Below are positions 33,037-44,725 of a DNA stretch of 64,000 bases, in pieces. A program made the position numbers and the translations under genes. Position 1 is the first letter of the stretch. Each line of letters opens with the position of its first letter. The DNA comes from Paraspadella gotoi (lineage: Eukaryota > Chaetognatha): positions 18,268,992-18,332,991 of the forward strand of contig CM119267.1 of the NCBI GenBank assembly GCA_051294375.1, read 5' to 3'. Below the pieces are notes generated by a model that was given only the letters and a program-made list of their open reading frames with translations, was not told the DNA's origin and searched no databases.

Positions 33037-35619
33037 TCATGAAATGACACGAGCGAAACTCTGTGATGAAGAACTACAGCTGAGGACCTGTTGATCGGAA
33101 CAATTGGTGTGAGCCTTAGCATAACAATTTTTCACCATCATATCGTTGATCAAAAGGTCCTCGGATCGGTCCTCTTTCGACGTGTCCCATAACTCTATGC
33201 AGGGAGTCCCTTCTGGCAAAAGGTACTTGACGTGCATGACCAACTTCTTGGCGCGAACGGTTTCGACGAAAAAACGAACGGCTTCTAAAGACCACTTTCC
33301 GTCGTCGGAGGGCAAAACCGAAGCGAGATGACATTCCGTGGCCTGGAACTGTTGGTGCATAAATCTCTTGTCCAACGACAAGACGTTCTCCCAAGGGTCA
33401 AGCGAAATGGTTTGGGTGCTGCCGTAATCGAGGAAGAGAATTTTAAGGGCGTCTTTTTCATCGTCGACGCGTAACACCCGCGCGCGGTAATAAAAGTCGG
33501 CGACCCTGGCGGCGACCATCTCGCCGCGACGAAGATCCGACACGTCGAGACGATAGGTTCGAGAGTTGCGCTTATAAAACTTGGTCATCCTGATTTTTAA
33601 GTCAGAGTCGTTCCCCTCTTCGGTCAGGAGGGCGAAGACGTCGGAGCCTGAAACTGATTTGTCGAAGGACGACAGAGACTGGACGCCAAAGGGAAAACGA
33701 ACGTAAAAGTGTCCTGGATTTCGATAGCTGGTCACTTCGCACACGTACCATTCTTCGCAAAGGAGAGCAATCGGCTCGTTGTATCCCTCGTCTATCAAGT
33801 TCGCTTCCATTTGCTCTCTCTTATCGTCAACGGTTGGCTCGCGGTGCAGCAATGGACAATCCATCTTTAGGCAAGTGTTGCCTCGGCGCCAGTGAGGACA
33901 GACTTCTTTAGATTTCATGGGAGAGCGCTCCTGATAAATGTTTGTTGGCGACATCCAATCCCTTTCCATCGCATTGCCAACGATGGACGTAGCAGACTCT
34001 TGGGCCTTGGATTCTTCCGGCTCGGAGATCTCGACACGACTCTCGGATACGATTTCCCCCATCACGATGGGAGCGGTTGATCCCGTCTCCGACTCGTATC
34101 GAGCGAATCCCGCGGAAACAAAAATTTGATCGAGGGCGAAATAATCGATGGTGGTGGCCCGCATTTGCAAAATTTCTTCTTTAGTCGGATCCAAATCTAC
34201 GCAATCCCACGACGGGAATCCGCGATAACAGCGATCCGTCGGACAAGCTTCCCCCATCTTTTCCACATCGAGACGCGTCCAAGCGTTATTTACGACGGGA
34301 AGCAGGACCTGGTCGGGAACCACAAGACGGCATTTGATGCAAAACGGCGGGAGAGTCGCGAATTCCTCAATGACCGGAAGTAGAGACGGCAGGGGCAAAA
34401 ACTCTGAATCACCGAAATCGAAGTAAAAGACGTGACAGAGGGGAAATTCTTCATCCTGTGCACAGCTTATTTCTTTGACGACGACGCGGCAGAATGAGTC
34501 ATCCTTGGGAGCGACAGCGATCTCCCCGACGGAAACTTCAAAATCACGACTGACTTTATCTAGTGCCGCCGAGTGGGAACCGTAGAAACTCTTCATATCG
34601 CGACACAATTTATCCAGATTTTTTAAGTCGTCCAAAATCGGATGGACGCAAAATAGAATCGGCGATTCGATGATGGAAAACATGAAGACGAAACCCCTAT
34701 TTCGATCGAAGTTAAGAAATAGATCATCTTTCGCGCAGATGAGACGTTTAACTATGTTGGGTAAACTCGATGGTCCAGGTAGGAAAGTTAGAGAACTCTG
34801 AAATTGCTCGTCCTTTGCTTCCGAAAAGCCGGACGTTTTATTGACGGGCCAAGACATAGCAACGGATCCTTTTTCGGATTTCTCGTCGGAGGGCACGGAA
34901 GGCAATCTAGTTTCCAACTCAGCGTTGCATGATGGAACAGATTTAGGGGGTTCGTCCAACATGTCTAAGAGATCCTCCAGCTGCGCGTTGGGGGACTTAA
35001 ATAACGCGTGATAGGATGAGTAAGGCGGAGTAACAGAAATTTTAGAGGATGGAGACTCACGGGCGACGGAGGGAGCGAGGGGCGTTGTAGCGGTGGATGT
35101 CGGAGTCCCCGATTTCATCTCTGTCGCCTTCGGACGATCGTCTTCGTGTTGCGCCAACGGAAGGTAACGACCAGGCTCGGTATCCGAGGTGAGCGTTACC
35201 GAGGACGATTTTGCAACAGTCCTCGCGGGCGGAGTGTCCTGGGGAACGTGAGAGCAACTCATCGATCCAGTTTCAACCTCAGCGAGATCCGACTTTGGGG
35301 CCGCGAGCGACCCGGAGGAAGAGTTTTTCGTCAGCGTCGGAGCGGAAGGGGCGGTTGCGCCCTCCTCTGACGAAACCGCCTCGTCGTCGAGCACGCCGGC
35401 GATTTTGTCTAAAAGATCTGTGAAATCGTTGAGAGATCGTTTGGCCGACTCGTAATTCTTGCGGAACTTCTTTGAATCCGATTCTTCGGCGGATTTCTTG
35501 GCGACGTTGACAAGAGTCTCTCCTTCCTCGACCTTTTGTTGAAGCCTCTGTACGACGGAATCTACGTCGCTTTTGAACTGAGCCAAGTTTGAGAGCAGTC
35601 GTTCCTTTTGACGATCCAT
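33037..35619 (-). CDS. Intronless Tudor - CCCH zinc finger - Tudor protein
   Basis: One uninterrupted 860-codon frame, while nearly every other gene here is split by introns. Residues 1-95 form a predicted coiled coil (LLSNLAQFKSDVDSVVQRLQ). A Ser/Thr/Pro-rich linker follows to about 280. A first Tudor domain lies at about 360-430 (CRVVVKEISC, CHVFYFDFGDSEFLPL). A CCCH zinc finger lies at about 573-592 (CPHWRRGNTCLKMDCPLLH, spacing C-x8-C-x4-C-x3-H). A second, extended Tudor with an SN-like flank spans about 610-790 (WYVCEVTSYRNPGHFYVRF, ARVLRVDDEKDALKILFLDY). Aromatic residues of the methyl-arginine cage appear in YFDFGD and FLDYGS. The coiled coil-Tudor-zinc finger-Tudor order resembles Drosophila Krimper, a piRNA factor, but orthology is not shown. 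Germline small-RNA function is inference. Confidence 0.8.
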   Translation of the reverse strand: MDRQKERLLSNLAQFKSDVDSVVQRLQQKVEEGETLVNVAKKSAEESDSKKFRKNYESAKRSLNDFTDLLDKIAGVLDDEAVSSEEGATAPSAPTLTKNSSSGSLAAPKSDLAEVETGSMSCSHVPQDTPPARTVAKSSSVTLTSDTEPGRYLPLAQHEDDRPKATEMKSGTPTSTATTPLAPSVARESPSSKISVTPPYSSYHALFKSPNAQLEDLLDMLDEPPKSVPSCNAELETRLPSVPSDEKSEKGSVAMSWPVNKTSGFSEAKDEQFQSSLTFLPGPSSLPNIVKRLICAKDDLFLNFDRNRGFVFMFSIIESPILFCVHPILDDLKNLDKLCRDMKSFYGSHSAALDKVSRDFEVSVGEIAVAPKDDSFCRVVVKEISCAQDEEFPLCHVFYFDFGDSEFLPLPSLLPVIEEFATLPPFCIKCRLVVPDQVLLPVVNNAWTRLDVEKMGEACPTDRCYRGFPSWDCVDLDPTKEEILQMRATTIDYFALDQIFVSAGFARYESETGSTAPIVMGEIVSESRVEISEPEESKAQESATSIVGNAMERDWMSPTNIYQERSPMKSKEVCPHWRRGNTCLKMDCPLLHREPTVDDKREQMEANLIDEGYNEPIALLCEEWYVCEVTSYRNPGHFYVRFPFGVQSLSSFDKSVSGSDVFALLTEEGNDSDLKIRMTKFYKRNSRTYRLDVSDLRRGEMVAARVADFYYRARVLRVDDEKDALKILFLDYGSTQTISLDPWENVLSLDKRFMHQQFQATECHLASVLPSDDGKWSLEAVRFFVETVRAKKLVMHVKYLLPEGTPCIELWDTSKEDRSEDLLINDMMVKNCYAKAHTNCSDQQVLSCSSSSQSFARVIS

Positions 35620-36009
35620 CAGTTAATGATTGAAAGTAGCTATTTAATTAAAAAAGCTCTAAAATGATATGAATGAAAATAAAAATAAAAATAAATTCGA
35701 ATAAGATAATAATAGTAAAAATGTTTTAAAAAGTTCGCGTTGATGGGGCGCCAGTACAGTATGATTCGATACAGTTCAATTCTGGAAAAAATCCGCTTCA
35801 ATTTTTAGTTTTTAAGATTCACAATCAATTTATTTTTTTTAAAATACGAAATACGACCGCCAACAGCGATCTTCACAAACTGATTGTGAAACTTTTTTAA
35901 TTGACCGACTTTTCTAGATAAAAAAAAAATTGTATAACGATAACAAAACGTATGGCTAAGCATCAACAAAGAGCAAAGAGCGTAAAAACAAAAAGTTCAA
36001 ATTCGATCG
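35620..36009. other. Intergenic, AT-rich, no gene seen
   Basis: Short spacer between the start of the Tudor-CCCH gene and the stop of ANAPC5. No motif or repeat recognised. Confidence 0.5.
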
Positions 36010-39000
36010 TCAAAACACCCTGAAGATTTGCGCGGCCGGCTCAGACAAAGACGAAGAAGTCTCTTCGATCGCACGAAATTGCTTGGCTCGCAAATTTCTC
36101 GCGTCAAATTCTTTCAAATGATGATGGAGTTGCGATAAAAACATCAGCGCCTGACGCGCGCGTCGAAAGTCACCGGACAAGAGGAAGAGAGAGAGAGCAC
36201 GATCGGCGTTGAGAATGCCTGAAAAAAAAAAACAACAAAAAAACAAAAAAACAAAACCTTAAATAAAATAGAAATTGAAATTCGCTTCAACATAAAGTAG
36301 TAATTTATCCGCTAACCCAGACGAAACGATGTTTCTCTGGCGGCGACGTCGTCTGCGAAAGACGCCGTGGTCGCCACGTGGCATCTTGACTTGAGAAAAA
36401 AGGCTCGTCCTTGCAAATCCGGAGTCCCGTGAGTCAAAACGGAAAAGAAGCAAGAATCCAGAACCGACAGAGCCTGTGGGTCAACGAGTGTATTAGAGTG
36501 TCTCATAGCTCCAAGAAGCGCTTTGAGCTTCTGACCTGATTGGGCATCTCCAATTGGTATTGCGTCAACGCGATGAGGACCTTCGCTAAGGCGACGACGT
36601 TGTCGATGTGCCGGGCCTCGGCGGTGGTCAACGCCTTGAGGATAAATTCGACGGCGGAGGCGGGATCGTTCATCTGACAATAAACTTCGCCAATTTTGAG
36701 GAGAGCGTGAACTCGTAACAGGGCCCTTTCGCGAGCGGTCTCGGAGGAGCGCTTATCGATGGATTCCAGGAGGCGAAACAGTCGCGAAAGAGATTCCGAG
36801 TAAAGAGTCTTTTCAAGCAAGAGGAGAGCGTCGAAGAGAGCTCCTGTCAGGAAATGAAAAGAATAATATAGAAAGACGAAAGTCGACGAAGAAAACGCTT
36901 TAGTCTGTTAGTCTGACCTTCAGCAGAATCGATGGCGCTCAAGTTAGAAGCCTCTGCCGACGCCCACACGAGATCGCCATGACCGAGGGCACGCGCAAAA
37001 TCTATGCGGTGCTTCGACTTGAGCCATGCGACCGAAGTGGGCGTTCCCACCGGAAATGAGTCGCGCAGAAAGGCGAAAATGGCGTCGACCGCCGAAAAGG
37101 CTCCGTGTGACGCGTGATGCTCGGCCAGCCAAGCCTGAATGGGTAAGAAAAAAGTTATTATAATAATTATTATAATTATTAGAATATCATATATATTATA
37201 CAAATACTGACAGGTCTTACCAAGGCCAACACTTCCGACAATCCCATCTGCGGCGTTCCATGTTTGAGCGAATTGAGTTGAAGTAGAGCCTGGGTGGAAA
37301 GAGCAGCCATGTTCGTCTTTCCGTACATGCGCCAAAGTGCGGCCTTTTGGGCAAAGCTGGCGGACATAAGGCTGAGGATCGAATGTTGACAGTTAAAAAC
37401 GTCTGATCGACTCATTCCCTCGAAGATGAGATAGGGTTTCGTCGGGTCCGAGGAAAGCGCCAGTTGACGGGCCAAACTCTGGAAATCGTGAGATTATTTT
37501 TATTTACTTTTTTATACCAAAATTTATTAAGGTTCGTACCTGAATTCCCAAGGAAGATAGAAACGGAAGTAAAAGTTCGTTGGACTTTTTAATTCCGCGA
37601 GTGATCATCTCGGAGAGCGACAGGAAATCGTTTGTACCTAAGATAAAAGAAATAATAAGAACCTATTCTCCGTATAAAGCTTCGAAAAAGAACTAATTAA
37701 AACCGTTTGTCCTCTTTCGTTGATCTTCGTCTAGGCCGTCCGATTCTTCTATAATGAGATGAAGCCATCCCAAGGCGTATTGAAGGCAGATTGCGTCGCC
37801 GGCCTCTTGTGCCATTTGGATGGCCTCGTGCAACGCCGCCAACGCCTCGCCGTGATGCGAAAATCTAAAGGCATTATTGTCACAGATCACGATTCAGTCT
37901 CGCCCGCTCTCAACCTAATTTTTTTCATTTTCAAACCGGTGGTGCATTGCGGCGAGGTTGAGCGTGCCGTATCTGTAATTTTTTGGGTGGTCGAGATGGG
38001 AATCCACGCCGCCGTCTAAGGCGGCGTTCCGCGAGTTGGCGGCGACGAAGGCCTTGGGATGCTGCCGATCGAAGTAGTGATGAAGGGCGTGGACGGCGGC
38101 GTTGTACTCGTTACATCGAACCGCGTTTAAGAACGAGAGGTAGTGGAGCGAAGGAGTGTCCGGGTTGATCGAGAGAAGTTCGTTGATTTGCGACTGAAGA
38201 GCGGGAAATGTAAAAACGGCCAAGAGGTAATCGATCCAAACCGAACGCCAAAACCATGGGGGAGGGGGGGGGGGAAGAATTCTCCGCGCTTACATCCCAC
38301 CTGCAACGGCTTCGGCTTAAGGGCCTTGGTCTCATTATGGACTAAAAGGTTGACTTGGGTGGCGATAAAGTATTCCACTTGCTTTCGCGACATATGAGCC
38401 GACGACGAGCGATTGGACGAAGCTCGGGAGGCATCGGACGGCGAACCTCCGTCTTCGAAAGTAAATCCCTCGCTGAGCGGGAAGGGCAAGCAGGGTTTGT
38501 GTTCCGGTTCATCTGAAAGGAAAATGCCCGATAATCTTAAAAACGAATTAGATTCCCCAATATTTGTTATCAGGCTCCACAACCTTCTTCGTCGAGGCCA
38601 ACCTCTTTACGGGAGGGGACGAAGGGCGTGGAAACGTGCTTGGGCTTTAGTCGCGGAGTGAGAATCGAGTCCTCCAGTTGCATCGCTATATCCTCGTCCT
38701 CAGAATTGCGCGAGATCGTTCCTGATAAGGGGGGGGGGTTGAGAGGCGTTGGCAAATATTAACCATCTTAACCAATTAATCAACTAACGATTCCGATTTG
38801 AAAATTTTTATTCCTCCGTCTCGACCCCTCACCGATTTCGGACTTTTCAGCAAAGTTCGACTCTTCCGCTTCGAGCTGAAACCGAATCTTAGGCGCGGAC
38901 GGGAGGAGGCCACAGATTTTTGACTTGGAGCTCGTGGAGAGTTTGAGACAGGAGGAGACGTATGATACCGTCGATTCGTAGAGACGAACAATCTGCGTCC

Positions 39001-40055
39001 GATTGAGAAAGTTATTGGTCTCATCCTGTTATCTTATCCCGTCTCATATTATCATTATTGCTAGTATAAATAAATCAAAACGATAATAAATGTGAATCGG
39101 TACCTGGGGAAACTCCAAAGTTTTGAACGCTAAATTCATTCGCCGAAGAAAAAGTCCGACGATGCTGCTCTTGTGAATGGATTTAGAAGAAGAATCCGCA
39201 GAAGATTCCTATTTAATTATTCCGCGTTAAAAAAGATAATTTTCTTTTCCAATTTTTTTGCCAATTTCCCCTTTTCACCTGCAGCAACGCCTCGATCCCG
39301 GTTTCACGAAAATCAAAGAGAGAGTGGACTCCGCCCTCGAGAACTTCCTTGACCCTCGACTTGAAATCCTCGCAGAATCGTGGGGACGCCACCTTGCGCA
39401 CTTTAGCGGCCAACGCGCCAAACTCCATCTCGCCGCTGTGCAGAAGCGACAACAATAGCATCGCGAAGTCGCGCTTGCACTTTTCCGTCAACGACGGAGC
39501 CTCGTTTTCATCGCCTTCGCCGAAAGAGTCACAAGCGATTCCATCATTTTCGTTTGACAGACGAGCAACACGAGGTGATTCCGCGACGCTTTCGACCACG
39601 GCCGAGGATTCTGAGAGCGAAACGATATATTTGACCATTTCGGCGGATGCGGCGTTCAATCATGTTATGTTTGGCTTCAAATCTTGCGTCTCAAAACTTT
39701 GTCACTTATTTTTATCAATTACTTCGTCTTAACGACGATAAAAATTACCTAACATTTCCGACGATGTCTCATCAGGAAGTAAATTAAGAGCAGGCGTCGC
39801 CGATGCCGGCGGCGCGTAGCTCTCGTCCTTCTCGCCTCCAACCGCTCCTACCCCTCCTCCCCCGGTGCTGAGCAACTTGAGTCCCTTAAGCAACGTCCGG
39901 TAGCCATTCTGGTTGGCGGCCGCCTTCTTTCTCAGCTCGAAATACTCTGCCACAAGAATGAGGACCGACAAATTGTAGGGAGTGAAGGAGTCGTCGGAAC
40001 ACTCCGCCCCTCGATAGGGAAACAGCACCTCGGGGGTCAGCGCTAGCAAGTTCAT
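36010..40055 (-). CDS. ANAPC5: ANAPC5, anaphase-promoting complex subunit 5
   Basis: TPR-rich platform subunit of the APC/C ubiquitin ligase. The start is the ATG at 40055 (MNLLALTPEVLFPYRG); an upstream in-frame GTG is not used. Family segments in order: FTPYNLSVLILVAEYFELRK (N-terminal helical domain), AMLLLSLLHSGEMEFGAL, QVEYFIATQVNLLVHNETKA, INPDTPSLHYLSFLNAVR, YNAAVHALHHYFDRQ, YGTLNLAAMHHRFE, ALAALHEAIQMAQEAGDAIC then LQYALGWLHLI, ASFAQKAALWRMYGKTNMAAL, and C-terminal TPRs ending QALMFLSQLHHHLKEFDARN. About a dozen exons with 50-120-nt introns. Exon edges in the acidic region 38.4-39.2 kb were not individually resolved. Confidence 0.9.
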
Positions 40056-40291
40056 CACATGAGATCAAATGGCGTTCTAGTTTTCACTACAAACTGTCGC
40101 AGCTAAAAAAAGCTAAAATGAAGCTGTATTTTAACTAAATTAAAATAACACCGACTAATTTTAAAAATAATTAGATTTCGATTGGCAATTGGCGTTTAAT
40201 CCATAAGCGAAAAACTCAGATTAACAATAACAATATGTTAAAACGCAAACATAACAATAAAATAGATAAAATTCTTTAGTTTATAACGAGA

Positions 40292-43200
40292 TCAAGCGGG
40301 ACCGTCGCCCCCACCGATTTGAGCAAAGGGCGACGGGTAAGGCGCTCTGCGTTCTTTGGTTGCCGTGACATCTTCTTCCCCTCCGCGAGAAGAGCCCCCG
40401 GCGTTCGTAATTTGCGCGGCGGCCAGTTTGGCTCTTAGAGTCTGAATGTGTCGCAAAAGTTCACGCTCCCTTGCTTCGAAGGTCCGACGACCTTCAAGAC
40501 GAAAGGCATTGTCGACGCCGACAAAGTCTAAGGAGGAGGAAGGGTCAGCCTCGTGAGTGCAGTCGGTCGTTTCCCTCGAGTCGACGGTGGGAACTGTCTC
40601 TCTACTCTGCACGATTGGAACTCCGGGAGCAAAGCTGCTCGGTTGTGGCGGAGAAATAACGGCGGCTGCGTCTTCGTCTATCTGCTTGGGAGACGTTATG
40701 ATTTCATCGAGTGATTTAAGCGGATGGACATCTTCATACTCCGCTTCCGTGCTTTTTCGTCTTTCGAGATCAGAGACCGACGGATCGAGCCGAAGAAGGC
40801 GCCGCAACTCTCCGACGTTGCTGCCCCGATTCTCCGCAAGAAATTTTGGTGGGGGGACTGAAATTAAAGCATTAAACAATAAACATTGGTTCAGGGTCTC
40901 TAGTGCAGTCTATGCATTCAATTACCCTGGATGTGCCTTGCGGCCGATCTTCTCTCTAAATCCCTGACGATTCTCTCTTGTTTGGCCACTTCATCCGCCT
41001 CCTTTTCGGTCCGTTCCTTCTCGCGAATTTCAAAGTTGACCATCTTTTCGGGGTAGCCGTTGAAGATGGGATACTGAAAATAAAATCCGTTTGTTGATCA
41101 ATGATCATCCATCGCTTCTCAAGAAATCGCACTTCGCCCTCGTTTAGCCTCTTACCTGTCCGGTTGGGAGAGGAACGAAATCGGCGAAGAAAGCGTTTTT
41201 CTGCGGATGAATCTTCGAAGGCGTCGACGACGAGAGTCGCTCAGTCGTCGAAACCAGAGAGTCCACTGAAACGGGACTGCATCAAAAGAAGACGAGGAGT
41301 TTTGTCAGTTGGACGACAAGGACGAGAAACAAGACAGGTTCCGAAACCCAAACCTGTGATGCCGGAAGAAGAAACGGAAATCGCCCAAAGAATCACAGGC
41401 GAGGAGCCCCGCCTTGTTGAGGATAGCATAAGCGACGACGGCGAAAAGAATGAAAGACGGATGCGAAGAAAGAGCGAAGTCGAAAAATGTTAACCAATCC
41501 TGAGGAAGAGATGTGAGCTTTGTTTATGCTCCAATAAGCATATCGCATTCATCCAGGATAAAATGTCAACTATATTTCAAGGCGATAAAAAAGAGACATT
41601 TATAACTTCGATTCAAAGTCATTTGACTAACTCTGGCAGTGAGAATTTCCGAGAAAAGCGTCTCGAGCAACGGCCAAGCGTAAACGATGGCCGTCACGCC
41701 GCGGACGGCGAAGTGTTCAAGAAGTGTCGGGGCGTGGAAACAAAGGATATTCTCGATGGCGGCAAGAACGTTGACAGGAGGGTTGGGGAAAAACTCAAAA
41801 AAATGCTGACCGAAGTTGAGAAGGACGGAAACGATGACTTCGAAGCAATGGAGGTGGTTATTGACGAACATTTTTACGAAGGGGAAAGCGATCAAGGGAG
41901 TGAGCGTGCTTTCACCTGGGCCAATTAAGTACCAATATTAGGCAAGAATTCAAAATAAAATCAAATAAAAGATTTAAAGGCATTCACCAAATATGGGCGC
42001 CCAATGAGCTAGGTGCGATAATGTCTTTTGAAGCGCGCGAAAGGCTCGCTGATCTTTGACGGGATACGAGTCTTCCAACTTGCGAAAGGCGGGGTGAGTG
42101 CCTTTGTCCACCAACTCGGCGAAGGCTTGGTGATTCTCTGGGAGCTTCAAAATCATTCGCCAAATGAAAAGGCGATATTTAGAGGGAAACTGCAAATTTA
42201 AAAAGATAAACTTTAAATAATATAATGCAACTATTTTATTAGCTATTCTCATATTTCATCACGAACCTGACCGAAAGTCTCCAAAATGTGTCTCAACTTT
42301 TTCGGAGTCAACGGCTCCGCAATGACGCCCTCGTGCGCCTCCTCATTCCTCTTTCTTCTCCCCTTCGACGCCACGACGCGCCTGGAAACAGGCGCCAGAC
42401 GGCGCGACTTGACACGAGTAGGCGTTATTGTCTTAACCTTCGAGGGTCTAGAGCGTCGGGTGAGGGAAGCGAGGAGCTTGTCGAAGAGGTGGAGCTAGAA
42501 AATGAAGAAAATGTTTAAAATAAATAGCCTGTGGCGAATCCTAAATTTGCCACCCCTATAGTTTGGTGAAACTCAGCTAGTCCCATTGGCTTGGACAGCT
42601 AAGTACTCGTTCACCAACCGTGAGTTCTGGGTTCAATCCCTTCACGGTTAAGTGTGATGGTGTCGGAATAAACACGTCATTGCAGGTCCAAAGCCCTGAG
42701 CGCCAACTGTCGGGAGATGCATCACACACGTCTCCCCGTTGCCATAAGCCCAAAATAAACGAGAAACTCGCTCAAAAAAGGAGATAACCTTAATCCTTTC
42801 GCCGCATAGAACGATATGACGACCAGTGGGTGAGACGGCGAACTCTTTGATCCTCTCATCCTCGTCGGGCGATGACGATGAATCAAAGACGACGACGACT
42901 TGACAAGTTTCGATGTCGAGAAGGAGTAGGGAGCCAGTGGAAGAAAGGACAAGGACGAGGGAAGAGGAGGTAAGCGATGGCGGAGAATTGGTAGAGGGCG
43001 AATCGAGGGAGGGAGTGCGAGAAACGAAGCTGAGAGACTGAGGAGGACAGAAAATAAATTACCATTTTAAATTTATACTAAATATGTAAGCTCTTCGCAC
43101 AAACCTTGACGGCATCGACGATCCTCTCCGGAAGCTGAACGACCCGCAACAGCGTTTTGGACTCCAGGTTGAAAACGTAGAGACGGTTGGAGCGGCCGCC

Positions 43201-44148
43201 GGCCACGAAATGACGGCCGTCTGTGGCCACGTCTCGGAACATTGGACTGGACTCGCCGGGACCGGCCACCGCGGGCAGTTGGAATTTACAGGTTAAAGTT
43301 TCGGCGTCCCAACAAAATATTGAGTCGTCGCGAAAGCACGTTAGGATATCGTTGCCTTGGGGGGCGAAGAAGACCTTTAACACGCCAGGAGAATTTTTGA
43401 TTGTGAGCTTCCTTTTCCGCTCAAGCGTCTCGAGGTCCCACAACTGCGCAGTGTCCTCCGAGCTCGTGACCGCGTATCGACCAGATTGATGAACAGAAAT
43501 CGTTTGAACCGGATCAACGTGACCCTAGAGAGAGAGAGAAAGAAATGGAATGGAAATTAGACTAACGGTCACGTAATGCGGTATAGTTAACTCGCAGCAA
43601 AACCTTGAGGCAAGCAACTATCTCTTTGGAACCGACGTCGACAATTTTGACGGTGGCGTCGGCGGTGGCAACGAAAGCCTCTCCGACTCGTCGGCGTCCA
43701 AAAGCGACGGCGGTACAAGCGGCCCCGAAGCATAAAACTTTAACAAACTCGTTGGCGGCGAGTTTAAAGAGGAAGACGTTGCCCTGTTGAGTGAAAATAG
43801 GAAGAGTTAGTTGATAAAAACCCTCAAAGGGAGTCATCAATTGGGTAGTAAGCAAGACGCACCTGGAGATCGGCGGCGATCAACCTCGAACCAGAGTCGT
43901 CGAAGGCGACGTGAAGAAACCGGACCAGACGCGGATGAGGCAAAGAGTCTTTGGAAGGCACAGAGTGAATGATGTCCAAAACCAGTCCATCGCCTGTTTT
44001 TAAAAGTACAGGGTTGTAACAATGAAATACGTAATATGAAAATAAAACTGGATTATTACTAACTCGGGGGAGACGTTTTGCGACACCATAGTCGACCGTC
44101 GTTTTTTCTACAAAGGTCGACGACCGAAATTCCACCTGTTCCGCTCAT
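40292..44148 (-). CDS. TBC1D31: TBC1D31 (WDR67), WD40 plus TBC domain, centriolar satellite protein
   Basis: The first exon begins at the ATG at 44148 and contains GRLWCRKTSPP, which aligns with the human start. WD40 repeats follow (RLVRFLHVAFDDSGSRLIAA, TVKIVDVGSKEIVACLK, VTSSEDTAQLWDLETLERKR, IFCWDAETLTCKFQLPA, FVAGGRSNRLYVFNLES). The TBC region runs 42.25-41.56 kb: FPSKYRLFIWRMILKLPENH, LQKTLSHLAHWAPIFGE, FEVIVSVLLNFGQHFFEFFP, YAWPLLETLFSEILT. After it come PLPTGQYPIFNGYPEKMVNF and a shortened coiled coil with charged C-terminus (RELLRHIQTLRAKLAAAQ). As in vertebrate TBC1D31, the Arg and Gln fingers of active Rab-GAPs are not evident. A tRNA-derived SINE copy sits in the intron near 42.53-42.73 kb. 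Confidence 0.9.
42524..42730 (+). mobile_element. tRNA-derived SINE copy A (intron of TBC1D31)
   Basis: Contains a box A-like stretch (TTGGACAGCTAAGTACTCG), a box B (GGGTTCAATCC) and a tail TGTCGGGAGATGCATCACAC. A second copy lies at 45018-45260 in the opposite orientation, with indels. The two are each other's only copies in this window. Confidence 0.7.
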
Positions 44149-44725
44149 TTTGCAAGATTTCGCATCATTTAAAAGTTATAACGACTGAACGTACTGAGCT
44201 AAGGAAAAATTAAATAGATTATAGTTGTGAAAAAACAATACGTGAACCATACATAAGTAGACTTTTTTTTTGTTAATTGAGCTGCACAAATTAACAAGCA
44301 CGATTGATTTCAAGCGATCAGAAAACGAGGTTAAACGTATCGAAGGCAAAACATAGGAATTATGTATAGCTATATAGCACATGATCATACAAATCGTTGG
44401 AAATGTACGAAAAAGGTCATTAGGGAATGGTTATAACGTTAATGGTCTTCGCACAATCACAGCATTCGTTCGCGTCTTCATCATCGTAAAATATCGAGCA
44501 GGAGGCAATAATCGCCAAACGCTATTTATTGTACGCATTTTGGGCGGATTATCATTCGAGGTATTTGTACTACCAAACAAAACCATTGCATTCTTTAACA
44601 TTCCATCCCAAATTTCCCCCACCCTCCCCCTCGACAACACAAAAAACACTTAACAATAAAACCCCCCCCCCAAAAAAAAACGAACGAAACTGTCGAACGT
44701 TTTTCTATTTCATTCCAGTTCAGTT
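44149..44725. other. Intergenic, no gene seen
   Basis: Between the TBC1D31 start and the CDCA3 stop. Contains C- and A-rich tracts near 44660-44690; short ORFs have no family features. Confidence 0.5.

Noticed and set aside
41101-41928. Plus-strand ORFs of 121-130 codons between TBC1D31 exons
   Set aside because: The minus strand here encodes the TBC segment (FEVIVSVLLNFGQHFFEFFP); the plus-strand frames are shadows and have weak context.
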